A stretch of DNA of 64,000 bases. It comes from Atherinomorus stipes (lineage: Eukaryota; Chordata; Actinopteri; Atheriniformes; Atherinidae). Positions 48,882 to 59,520 of this stretch are shown here, piece by piece. The stretch covers positions 248,001 through 312,000 of the forward strand of contig JALJCO010001220.1 in NCBI GenBank assembly GCA_023101725.1. The letters are read 5' to 3'. Every line of letters begins with the position of its first letter. The stretch's first letter is position 1. Position numbers and translations under genes: made by a program. The notes below the pieces were generated by a model. That model had not been told where the DNA came from and did no database searches. It saw only the letters and a program-made list of their open reading frames with translations.

Positions 48882-49653
48882 ATGCTGGGTAACAAGCATT
48901 TATGATTAATTTCAAGAAATTAGATGAGATGTTTCACACTATTCAACTTTAATTTTTACCACGATGTTTTTGAGTTCATCTTACTTAAAGTGAATGATGA
49001 ACTCAATACTATACTTACTATGTAGATGAACTTAGGGTGGGTGAGTTTTAGCTACAACTATTGTCACACCACATACTTTTCTGTCGCGGTGCAGCAGCTG
49101 CTGGATAGTAGGTGTTAGATACAGGAATAAACAAACAAGTTGAGAGCAGTCACTTGACACTACCAACATCATTTATAAATCCCTCATTTGTGAATGATCT
49201 CCAATTTATTGTTAAAAAAAGTGAACTGCATTGTGGGAAACCTGCTCCCTCACCATCCCTAACTCATCTTAATTGCTGTTTCAACTTAAGTAAATTAAGT
49301 TATCTAACATGTTGCCCTCCAAAGTTCTTACAACTTATTAAGAATAAGTATTACTAACAACTAAGTTAAAATTAAGTTCTGCCTACTAGATAGAGTCTAT
49401 TAATACCATTATTACCTTTTACAGTGTTGGGGATTGTTGTTTAAAGGTAACATAAGAGGACAATGAATCTAATACTTTCAAAAGGGTCACAACGTTTTAT
49501 CTATCAACGGGGCAAAAGCTACATACTGGACATTGACTGAATTCAAGAACAATATCACATGTAATTTCTCAGTGCTGAATAATAAGTTAATAATGGCACG
49601 ATGCTTAAAAGGGAAAGAAATGAGCGCAACAGCAGCGTTCAAGAGTTGCTTAC

Positions 49654-49663
49654 TCTCGCGAGA
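49654..49663 (+). promoter_or_regulatory. TCTCGCGAGA promoter element of mrps18a
   Basis: The perfect palindrome TCTCGCGAGA lies 43 bp upstream of the mrps18a start codon. It is a known strong element of TATA-less, often bidirectional, promoters of housekeeping genes in vertebrates and has been linked to the ZBTB33/Kaiso protein. No TATA box is visible. Position and sequence fit a core promoter or very short 5' UTR. Confidence 0.7.
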
Positions 49664-49706
49664 TTACAAAGTAGGAAGTGACAAAGGGGAAGGTCAAGAA
49701 TTAAAC

Positions 49707-52700
49707 ATGGCTGCTCGCAGTGTTATGAGGTCCGTGTGGACCTCCTTTGCAAGTTTAAAACTGGGTGCTACAGGCTTAAACGTGAGCCCATTTCAAAAGT
49801 TTAATGTTCTCCAGCCGTCTGCTGTAACTGTCCAGAGCCGAGGGCTTCGCCAAGGTGAGACTTCCCAATAAATGTTACGATTTTAGCCAGACAACCCTGT
49901 TAGCGTGAAGCTAACATCTTAGCGGTATATGTAATATGGGCTTCCTGTGTTTGTCATGTCATATTTTCTCTTCATATCTTCTGCTGGCGAGTTCAGAAAA
50001 GGAAATCTCAAATTAAGAGACGTTTCTATACAATTTTTTTCTAACCATTATCTGAGAGGACGGGGTTTCTGCTGACGATTGTAGATCGCTTCCTCTCAAG
50101 CTACACAAATAAACTGCTGCTATATATATTTTAAAATGGAGAAAAACTTGCATTATTGATATATTACACGCGTGGATTGCTATATTGTGAACAAGATGGG
50201 TCGTGTCGGTTATTTGTTTATCTATAAAACCATCACAGATGAAGCGCACGAAACCACCCATGTTTGAGTTACTCCTTATATTCCTGAATTTACATATATT
50301 GAAAGTCATAGCAAATTATCCCTTTTATGCAGAATATTATATGATGAAAATTGTTAATGGCTTTCAGACTTTTTCAAATTAAAGCCTGTTGTATGATTTT
50401 GATTCACAGTGGTGGAGAAACGTGATGGCAACACAACAACTGTAAGTGAAACTGAATCTAAAAAAACCCTCCTGGTTGTGTTTTTGTTTTTGCTTTTCTA
50501 TGTTGTTTTGCATTTGTAAGTACAAATACATCATAACCTCAATAATCAGCAGTTGGGTACTGCAGTTAAGTGGGAAAGGCACTTTCCAAAGCATTTCCAA
50601 ATACTTATCACAACTTGACAAGGAATATACTGATATACTACCTAAGGATGACATGATTACTTGATTTCACAGTAAGCGTCAGTATTAAGCGCTATGATTA
50701 ACTAATCATAAACATTTTCACTTTCCATAAAAGATTATGCCTGCCTGAACCATAATAGCAGATCAGCACAACATACACACAAAAGGGGGGTATATCAAAT
50801 GGGTCATCCTTCAGCCATCCTCTGAATGTAAGGCTTGAAAAGAAATCTGAATTTTTATCAATAAGGATGTCTTCATTGGATTCTGTTCACTGCTGCTTTG
50901 ACAAGGCACCTTTGTGCCTAAAATCAGCTTCTCTCACAGATAATGGGAAATTCACATTTTTGATATGGCATGAGTAATAACTTTACTGTTTATGCATTAA
51001 TGCATTCAAAATTTGCATGCTAATTTCACAGATTAATCTCTTTACATTGACAAAAGGGAAGGTCGACGTTAACCTTTGAAAATGTCGACAGGCCTTATGA
51101 ATGCTAAAAGACCAATGAGGAGTGTTCATGTGATATTACACATTTATACTGTTGGGAAAATATTTAATGCATAAGAACCTTAATATAATTGTAAAATTGT
51201 GATTAATTCTGTGAAAATGATCATACCAAGAAAATCTGCAACTGAGACATCCCTAATACTAACTGCACTATTTTGTACAAACTTGCAGATTGAAGGACAA
51301 ATCCTAGATGTGCCTGCTGGACCACAGCCTCCAAATCCCACAGCCAAGTGTCCTATCTACAGATGGAATCTTCAACACAAATACAACTACACGGTAAATG
51401 TGACACAACCATTTTAAACTTCTAGCATAAACACAGGTATGGGGTTAATGTGTCACAGTCCTATATTGTCCAGATTATCAGAGATATTTTCTATTTGTTT
51501 ACTTTCAAAAATGGTTGATATTTCCACTGTGTTTTCCCCCATCCAGGATGTCTTGTTGCTCAGTCAGTTCATCAGATCTGATGGAGGGATGTTGCCAAGG
51601 AGAGTCACTGGTCTTTGTTCAGAAGAGCATCGTAAAATTGCCATCTGTGTGCAGATGGCTCACAGAGCAGGTTAGTGTTGACTTAACATGCTGGTTGATG
51701 CAAATTGTTAACAGATGTCCAGTTAAAGCTAACCATGGCAAAGGCTTTTCCTCTGCCATGTTCCTGCTTTTCAGTCTAATGACTATAGAGTTGCAGCAAT
51801 CACATAAGTGAAGGGCTTGCAGGATAGTTGCTAAAATATTTTTGTAAATGTCTCATTCCTAAAGCCTTTTGTTTGATGTTCTTTAATCTATACAAGAAAG
51901 GACTATGTCCCTTGTGCTCACTGGTAAATACTTTTGGTTAAATAGAAACTTGAAAAAATTTAGTGTTGCCAATTATTTACCATCCAGTATTATGAAATAT
52001 TTGTACAGAACTGTCCTCCAACAAAACAGGGCTCATAATATACTGCATGAAAAGAAACAAGTAATGATAAAGTAGTTATATTGATCATATAGGTGTATTG
52101 CATGTTTTGTAATGTATTCTTCACACATTGTAGCATATGCACTTATCTGAATTGGGAAGCGGTGTCAGCCACGTTCAATTAAAACATTGATGAGATTATA
52201 ATTAGTTTTAGTTTCACTGTCAGACAACTGAAGAGCCTTGTGTCTGCTTTGTTTTTTCAGTTATTGAGCACATAGCATAGTTTTGTTTCTTTGAAATCCA
52301 TTGCAAAATGTAAAGGTTTTTAACCAACTTGAGGAGATAAAATTAGGATGTAACAAGTGCTTAAGGTTGGCTATGTGTGTTGAACACCTAATATTTCAGG
52401 TAGACTATCAGAGATCAGCTTCTATATTTAGTCAGTTTGGATTTAATGAAACACCCAAACCATCACAAAAGAACAAAACAAAAAGAAAACATACTGAAAT
52501 ATGTTGGAGAAATGGAGGGAAATTGTGACTATTCTCATAGGCCTCACATAGTACCTCTCATTAATATGTAGTATACTTGAGTGTTGTTACATTCTGGACC
52601 AGTTGTATTCATTGTAACCTCTGAGCTTTACTCATGAGCATAAACGTACTTTGAATAAATACTTCTTCAAATAAATTATCACTCATTTTGCTCAGTTTAT

Positions 52701-53881
52701 CAAGTTTTGAATTTGAAAAGTTTTATGACATTTCAAACACTCTTTGGGGGTTAAAAAATGGTAATAAGAGTCTTGAGCCACCCCTTAATGTTTCTTCTAA
52801 TCTTTAAGGTGGTCTTAAGCAATAGTTCTCAAAGCTTTTTTTGAAGTCTGAGATTTTCCATTAGACATTGACTGCTTTTTTTTTTTTTTTTTTTAAACTC
52901 CTTTTCAGTCTTGTCCTCTTACTTGGCCCTTTTCAGGGGAAAATGTACTGCTTATGTTTAAGACACTGAGCAACACTGACCTATGAATCATTCAAACAAG
53001 CAAGCAAGACACCCAACTTAATGGTTGAACAGGTGTAGCATCAACAGACAACTTGGCAACAAACACATTTTGAATTGTATCTTTGAGTATTTTGTTATTA
53101 AGATCTTGTTGCAAAGACAAAGACATTTAGTTTGATATATGAAAAATACCAAACCTTAATACATTTTAACAGGTGTAAAGTTGTGGGTTTTTTTTCACCA
53201 AGGTGCTTTTCTATGAAATGTAAGAAAAAAGGAAAACTTGCCATATTTCTGTGTAGTGTGTCCTTAGGGGGGAAAAAGAATAAACAGGACAAGCATAGAA
53301 TTTTAATGGGAAAACTAAATTTTGTTTGGTTCATGCAGATTTTGAAGTATCAGCTGTCAGACTCTGCAATGCTTCAAAAGCAGTCAATAACATTGACAAA
53401 AGATGCAGTCATCGTTTGATAAAAAAGTCAAAGCTGGACAGTGTAAATCTCCATTTGTGACAATCATTTCTTTATTTTCCTAGTTTGTTTTTTTGTTGTT
53501 GTTGTTGTAGAGTTACTGTTAACTGTTTATTATACACATTCAATTTTATTACATCTTTTGTGCTCAAGGTCTGCTCCCTGACCACAAACCCAAACTTCCA
53601 GAGGGTCATGTTCCAAAGAGACCAAAGCCGCAACTTAACAGGTGATGTATGGAGCTGCTCCCATTTTTCTCACCAAAATCTATCCAGTGTACTTAAAAAA
53701 TGTATTTATTATTTTACATTTGTATGCATTTTACAGGTACCTGACTCGCTGGTCCATTGACTCTGTGAAACCCATCTATAAAACAGGACTGAAATGGTGT
53801 AAGAGGCATATTGATGTCGGCCACCCAGCACTCAAGAACAACATGCGTTATGGCAAAAAGCCCCTGTACATGAAACAATGA
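49707..53881 (+). CDS. mrps18a: Mitochondrial ribosomal protein S18A (mL66), six coding exons
   Basis: Structural protein of the mitochondrial ribosome, a bS18-family paralogue placed in the large subunit in mammals (mL66). Coding exons, all with GT-AG introns: 49707-49854, 50410-50441, 51289-51393, 51547-51670, 53569-53641, 53737-53881; total 627 nt, 208 residues plus TGA. The human protein is about 196 residues by memory. Residues 1-50 are basic and hydroxylated with few acids, as in a mitochondrial targeting peptide. The bS18 core (about 72-162) includes [45 protein letters not shown] and MAHRAGLLPDH, followed by QLNRYLTRWS. The start is chosen for the transit peptide, a favourable context (A at -3, G at +4) and the promoter motif just upstream; an in-frame upstream ATG at 49533 would add unlikely sequence. 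The second Cys of the family's CP-C motif is Tyr here. Tail-to-tail with rsph9. Confidence 0.95.
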
Positions 53882-54213
53882 AGGACAGAAAGCCTGGCAA
53901 ATTAGTATAATGCCTGGATGAAGAAGATGGGATTAGTCATCAAGGTTGCTGTGGAAAACTCCACCAATCAGGAGTTTACCTGAACTTAAGGCCTCAACCA
54001 TCTGTATTTATACTAACTTTTGTTTATTGAGCAGTGTCCGGCTTTAAATGAATCATGCTCAGTCCCACCCAGGACCATCTATTCTGTGGATATTAAAATG
54101 GCCCTTGAAGTGAAAACACTGACAACTTAATGTTAGCAACAACTAGGTCAGTGTTACATTTTCAAAGTAGGTGGTATATTGACTCAGTAAACTCAAGGCA
54201 ACGCAGATGTTCA

Positions 54214-54219
54214 AATAAA
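54214..54219 (+). terminator. mrps18a polyadenylation signal
   Basis: AATAAA 333 nt after the mrps18a stop, followed by a T/G-rich stretch (TGCTTGTTTATTCTG). The nearest canonical hexamer downstream of the stop, giving a 3' UTR of about 350-370 nt. Confidence 0.8.
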
Positions 54220-54226
54220 ATGCTTG

Positions 54227-54232
54227 TTTATT
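54227..54232 (-). terminator. rsph9 polyadenylation signal
   Basis: TTTATT on the + strand is AATAAA on the - strand, 115 nt past the rsph9 stop. It is 8 bp from the opposite-strand signal of mrps18a, so the two 3' ends should interlock. Confidence 0.7.
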
Positions 54233-54346
54233 CTGCCTCTCAACATAAAGAAACAGTTTGTAGACATACAACTACTGGCTATAACATTTTAGTATTAATA
54301 TGAAAGAATAACCCAGAACCTTGAGAAACATGCCGTTTCAACTCTT

Positions 54347-57131
54347 TCACACCATGAAAGCAAGATGCAAGTTCTTCAACCCATCACCGATGTAGATGTA
54401 TCCATGCTGTGGGGTCATTGGCACATGGTAGAAAGTCAGTCCAAGCCACAGGAGGCTGCGTAGCACGCACACTTTGTCTGCACATTCAAACTGAAGACTC
54501 CAGGAGACTAAACACAAACACAGATTACTTGTAAACAGTTGATGTTAAATGCAGGAAGCTGTTATATCCTGTTCTCTGCACTGGAGTAGAGGCTGCAATG
54601 ATCTTTGGAAATGTTACTGTTCACATGCTAGAAACTGCCAAGGGATACATTAATAAATCATCCATTTGTGCTTTTGATGTCTACCGTCTAGCTCGTTTCT
54701 CAACATGTTTGGGTGTGACCATAAACGCCAGGACCAGGGGAATTAAACAAGAACTGGATTGACTACTATGAAAACATTTGATTACACAAAAGGGAGGCAA
54801 TTCCAATAGATAAGACAGCTGTTCCAACACTGTTTTTGGTCTTGTCTCAGAATATGATGCAACTAAAAGTAAAACTGCCATACGACATTTGTTATGTAAG
54901 ATGTAAAGTCTGTTGCAAGAGGACAAACAGAGATGTAAATCAAAAGCTGGAAACAGTTAACTGGGTTGTTGTGGAACAGAGGGGGTGCTCAGTTTTGCGT
55001 CTTATGGGACGACACCTGTCTTGGAGATGCGTTTGCCTTGTCCCAAGAGTCTCATCTAAAACTTTTTATTATTTTCTAGGAGAGCATGCAATTTGCGTCA
55101 GTGAAAGCTACAGTGAGTGTGACACTGAAACAGCTGTGTACTTTCTGCCATAGTGACGACACTGCTGACATCTGCACCAACTCAACGAAGGCACACAAAC
55201 ATCTACACATGGCCTAAATCACACATCTGCTGCATGTTTGCATGTGGGTGCTAAACATTTTTTTTCTACCTCAAACATGCACATACTTTTACGCCCAAGA
55301 CCTCACTGTCTGCGTTCATTCTGGCCTGGACTACATCCAGTTACTAACCTCTGAGACTTGTAGACATGACTATGCATAACTAAATTCACATGACTGGTTT
55401 TACAGTATTCATGACTTAATGTTTGCTTGCTGGTTTTGATTTTTCCATTCCAAGTGTCAGCTTCTGAGTTTGCCACCAACATTTGAACTTCATACAACTG
55501 ACTTAATATATTAACTGTTAAAGGAAATATAGTATCACGGTGGAGAATGACCCATTTCAAAAGACGAAGTCTCTCCAAGCTCACAAATCTTACTCCCCTA
55601 GAGTTCAGGACTAAGAGCTCAGATATCTTAAATCCAACAGAAATTGTCTAGTTGTCAGATTAATACATAAACACTCAATGAGATATGTCAAAGGGAAATT
55701 CTTCCAACATTTTCCCAGAAAACCTTTCCTATCTCCCTACGAGGTTCACATCAGTCAGTTTAGCCTTCTTGTACCATTTGGTTCTATTTGGATGAAACCA
55801 GTCAGCTGGATCACTACAGTAATACTGTCCTAAAACCATATATTCATCTGTTCTTCTGTATTGTAGCAATTAGAACACAATCAATAAAAAGAAATTAATA
55901 TTAGTGCTGTCAGATAAAAGTGAATTTTTCAGAGCTGGGTTAATCAGCTCATGTCAGAGGGTAAAATACTTGCAGTATATGTTATAAAATGTGATAGTTT
56001 TAGGTTCACATAATGCAACAACAGCCGATATTTGCTCTCTAGCTTCACCTTTCGGGATGTCATCATTTAGGGTATCCAGGAAGTCAATAGCTGGGCTCCA
56101 TTCACCCATCTTCTGGAGGGATTTCTTCTTTTCCTTCTTGGGTTTGCTGAAGTGCATGAAATTGTGAAGTTTCCTTGCCTCTGTTTCAGAGAGACCTAAA
56201 ACAGAGATCATAAAAAAAGTGAGTGTAAATCTTTCACTAAGGATGTGTGTATGTTAAATGATGATTATGAAATATGCCTAAAAATATGCCTCACATCCCG
56301 CCACTTCAGATAAAAGTGACTCAGTGGTAGCTCACATAATGCCTGTGAGTCATGGAAAGTCAAATCTTGACACTCCACAATGAGACACAGGAATGTGCAC
56401 GTCAGAAATTTACCACCAAAGCTGCGGTTCGTCTGGACAAGGCCGGATGGATTCATGATGAAAGCGCCACGAGGTACCACAGACACATCTTCGTCAATCT
56501 GGTGAACTGCCACTGCCAGCCTCTGCTCCTCATTTACTTCGAACTGTAACCAAGAAAAGTCTGTCTATAAGATGGAAATTCGTGATTGATGATGACTTTT
56601 TCCTGTTTGCCACAAAATGATAATGGAAAACCTATTTAGGAATCTTTTGTGATTGGCAAACACTTCAAGAACTAATCACACCTACTTTTCCAATGGTGCT
56701 ATAGTCTTCATCAAATGAGGGGTCCCCGATGAAACGACAATTTCCAACTTTGGACGCTCCCTCGATCATAGCGTCTGTGACAGTGGGGAGCAGGAACCAG
56801 TCCGCGCAGTTAAAGCTAGAGATAATGTACCACAGGACACCGGTATGAGGACAAATATATCTCAGGTCAAACTAATATGGAATCACACCTGTGGCTGTTT
56901 TACCTGTACAGATACTTCTTATCTTGCATCTCATCTTCTCCTCTCCCCTGAGCAATCCAGTAGTCCCTTGCTAATCCCAATATTTTTTCCCCAAAACAAG
57001 ATCCGTTGGAACTTGTAGTTTTTCTTCACAATCACCAAAGAAGTCTGCAGGGCGGCTTTTTGTTCAACAGATAAAACATATCCGCTACCGGCAACCAGTT
57101 CCAAAGAAGAGGACAGTGAATCTAAGTCCAT
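54347..57131 (-). CDS. rsph9: Radial spoke head protein 9, five coding exons, frameshift in exon 1
   Basis: Component of the radial spoke head of motile 9+2 cilia and flagella, needed for normal beating. Coding exons on the - strand: 57131-56904, 56815-56686, 56543-56414, 56195-56049, 54507-54347, all with GT-AG introns. Recognised segments: MDLDSL, NYKFQRILFWGK (exon 1); LARDYWIAQGRGEDE (exon 1, shifted frame); NCADWFLLP, RFIGDPSFDEDY (exon 2); HQIDEDVSVVPRGAF (exon 3); LSETEARKLHNFMHF, AIDFLDTLNDDIPK (exon 4); CVLRSLLWLGLTFYHVP and GYIYIGDGLKNL to the stop (exon 5). With the extra base ignored the product would be 264 residues; human is about 276. The run of six A at 56983-56988 has one base too many after residue 49. 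As written, translation ends after 66 residues at 56931. All later exons stay open, so an assembly error or recent lesion is likely. Exon 2/3 also lacks about 15 residues relative to human. Confidence 0.92.
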
Positions 57132-57283
57132 TGTATTAGGAGTAACGGCCTTTTATCTATGTTAAAGTTATCAAACGTTTTAATGTGAAAACTAACTAAA
57201 CGGCTAACCGAAACCGTTAGGCTTGCGCTCTACTTCTTCTTCTTGTCATAGAGCCAATTGTCATGCAACCTATGACAAGTTTT

Positions 57284-57297
57284 GTTGCCACGGCTGC
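57284..57297. promoter_or_regulatory. Possible RFX X-box upstream of rsph9
   Basis: GTTGCC-AC-GGCTGC resembles the X-box consensus GTNRCC-N-RGYAAC with two mismatches in the second half-site. It lies 153 bp upstream of the rsph9 start codon. RFX factors drive many ciliary genes, so position and gene class fit, but the imperfect half-site keeps this tentative. A CCAAT word (57253-57257) lies 27 bp closer to the gene. Confidence 0.4.
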
Positions 57298-57308
57298 CAG
57301 GGCTTATC

Positions 57309-57417
<109 letters not shown>

Positions 57418-57419
57418 TC

Positions 57420-58203
57420 AGCGCGAGCCTCGTCACAACCCGGACATGTGCGGGGGCCGGTGAAAATATGCTCGTATTTGACGGCGTCTGATGGCTATGA
57501 GCCTCAAAACTGCTTTTGCACTCTTTTTATTTTTTTTCCGCCGGTTGTTTTGAAATATTATTGAAATGCGTCAGTAATACTGAAGCTTCTGCCGACGAGA
57601 AGAAGATACGAGTAAACTAGTTCTGTTGGACTAGTGTGCCCACTTTGCTGCTAAGCTGGTTGAGAACACTGTCATAGCTGATGTAGTTTCGCTATGATGT
57701 ATTTGGTTTATAGGTAGCCCGTGTTCAGCTTTTTTTTATAGAATTTTTTTCGGTTTTTAAGAAATGGTGGTTTTTGATGTCTTAGGGTTTCTCTCATTGA
57801 TAAAGTATAAATTAGGGTTTCTGTATGTACTGGTTTGACTGTGCATGTTTATAATGCTGCAAATGCTTTTGTTTAGTTTTATTGTGATGTGGGAAATTGA
57901 TGGAGTATCTGGATGAACGTAATCGTTAAGTCTGAGGAGACGGGAAAGCGGGCGGCGCTGTGTTCTGTACCCATGATTTAATGGTGTTTTTATCATGTAA
58001 AAATAGGGTTAAGGCATGAGAAAGTGTAAATTGTGGTATGGAGGGTGAGTAGGGTTGAGAGTGCCCGAGTTGCGGGCTCTGTTGTGGGACTGGAAAAAAT
58101 TTTGCGGGATAGTTGTTTTGGAGCATAAAGGGGCTCGGTATTCCAAAGTAGAATAAAGAAGATTGCGAGTAATGAAGAGTTAATTCAGTGGCTCCCGAAC
58201 GGG
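57420..58203 (+). mobile_element. Likely LTR with primer binding site, truncated retroelement
   Basis: An AATAAA at 58152-58157 is followed 30 bp later by CA (58186-58187) and then TGGCTCCCGAACGGG (58189-58203). This resembles the tRNA-Lys primer binding site TGGCGCCCGAAC used by many LTR retroelements, at the correct position just after an LTR end. The LTR start is not resolved; it lies somewhere after the (TA)n at 57415. The CpG-bearing sequence 57420-57720 may belong to it or be a separate promoter-type island. No gag or pol follows: the sequence runs into a (TA)n tract at 58248. Best read as a solo LTR or 5' fragment. Confidence 0.45.
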
Positions 58204-58244
58204 TGTTTTACGTTCTGATGTGGTTGGGAAAATTGGATGTTCGG

Positions 58245-58247
<3 letters not shown>

Positions 58248-58290
<43 letters not shown>

Positions 58291-58299
58291 TATATATAT
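58248..58299. repeat. (TA)n microsatellite
   Basis: About 20 TA units, a GA interruption at 58288-58290, then further TA. Confidence 0.95.
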
Positions 58300-58534
58300 T
58301 ATTATTTTGATAATTATATTTTCAGTGGAAAATTTAGCACCACCACGTAACCACCAAATATTTTACGAGGACAATGAAAATATATAAATGTTGACGCCAG
58401 ACCACGAGCGGTTGACGTCGTCACAGAGTAATTTTCCACCGGCGCAAGTCTGTGATTTTTGTCTAGCTGAGGGAATCCGATGACTGTGTTGATGTGAAAT
58501 ATATGACAAAGAACACATATAGAGCAGACTAGTT

Positions 58535-58543
58535 ATTTTTTTT

Positions 58544-58582
<39 letters not shown>
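58535..58582. repeat. Long T run
   Basis: About 47 T with one C interruption at 58545. Possibly a reverse-oriented retroposon tail, but no body was identified beside it. Confidence 0.9.
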
Positions 58583-58584
<2 letters not shown>

Positions 58585-59129
58585 AAATGGGGACAGTGAG
58601 GTCATATGTGTAGTATCCACAGATTCAGTACACAAACTTTATGACAGCATATGTGGAATTATCCCAACAGGAAAAATCCTAGCAGAAAAAAAAGAAAAAC
58701 CCTCTCCAAACAGGCATTTCAACATTTTCTCTGGGAAAATTATTGATGCAATTAATAACACGATGACTCGCATGACTGACTTTTTCATTTAAGATGTGGA
58801 TGGGCATGGTCAAGGTCTCTTACATGGTGGCTTGAAGAGAAAACAAGATGAAACAGTGCTGCTGTTTATCTCATTAGTGACAGCTGTGCTTCTCCAAAAG
58901 GGATAGTCCATGACAGTGGAGTAGTATTCATATTGTAAAAGCAGGGAAATGCCATGATAATGTACGTCTGCACTGAAAAAGCTCAATAGAAAGCATGAAG
59001 TGGAGCAGTGTGCAGGATTTAAAGGCATCAAATAGCTAATCCAACAGGTGGCATGAGTGACAATAACTGTTTTACAGTGCAATGTTCTCTTGGAAAACTT
59101 TAGATACTGAGAATTAAGTGTTACATTGA

Positions 59130-59520
59130 CATGTACCAACCCCCCAAAACGTCGTTACAGATCAAGCACAGCCCCCCTTCACGGCAACGTCACTCTCTGA
59201 AGGCAAAGACCTCTGGCAGCAGGACAATGTGCCTGGCTACACAGCAGAAACTGAATAGGCACAGCTCAAGGAACATGACAAAGAACCCAAACTCCAAACT
59301 CTACAGATCCCAATCTGATCGAGCATCTGTGGAGCTGGAAAAATCCTGATCCATGGAGGCCCCACGCTGCAGCTCATAGAACCCAAAGAATGGACTGAAA
59401 ACTTTACAGGTATCACAGGACATCCCCTTTTGGCCCAGTACTCTCAGACAGGTCAGACCTGTGCTGGTGAAGCAAAGGTGAACTATATTATATCAAGCAG
59501 GTGGTTTTAATGTAGTGATT
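59130..59520 (+). pseudogene. Tc1-like transposase remnant, 3' half plus terminal region
   Basis: Frame reads LWQQDNVPGYTAETE-stop-AQLKEHDKEPKLQ, then (different frame) CCAATCTGATCGAGCATCTG, the N-IEHLW motif, then GATCCATGGAGGCCCCAC. In Tc1 transposases the QQDN motif holds the second catalytic Asp and N-IEHLW the Glu; both residues persist. Further on, CAGGTGGTTTTAATGTAGTG (59500-59519) matches the usual end of this family just inside its inverted repeat. Multiple stops and frameshifts make it non-functional. The N-terminal half is not found upstream. Confidence 0.75.

Larger units (their letters stand above)
47633..49426. repeat. Older repeat element hosting a younger hAT insertion
   Basis: Left edge CACTGTAAATT and right edge CCTTTTACAGTG look like inverted termini, and both flanks contain AAGTT/AACTT-rich sequence typical of a fish repeat family. 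The hAT element at 47810-48881 sits inside it, and removing the hAT element joins AATGATGCTGGG to TAACAAGCA. The outer limits and family are uncertain because no target duplication was found. Confidence 0.4.

Noticed and set aside
1..49600. vegfa exons expected from human gene order
   Set aside because: I looked on both strands for the cystine-knot exon and found none. The gene may lie beyond the left edge.
49533..49706. Upstream in-frame ATG for mrps18a
   Set aside because: It would place an AT-rich, unrelated 58-residue extension before the transit peptide and put the TCTCGCGAGA promoter element inside the coding sequence.
56980..56990. Programmed -1 ribosomal frameshifting at A-AAA-AAT in rsph9
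   Set aside because: The heptamer fits a -1 slippery site, but a -1 shift gives TAT TGG GAT TAG and stops at once. The conserved continuation needs the +1 frame, and programmed +1 shifting is not known for this gene.
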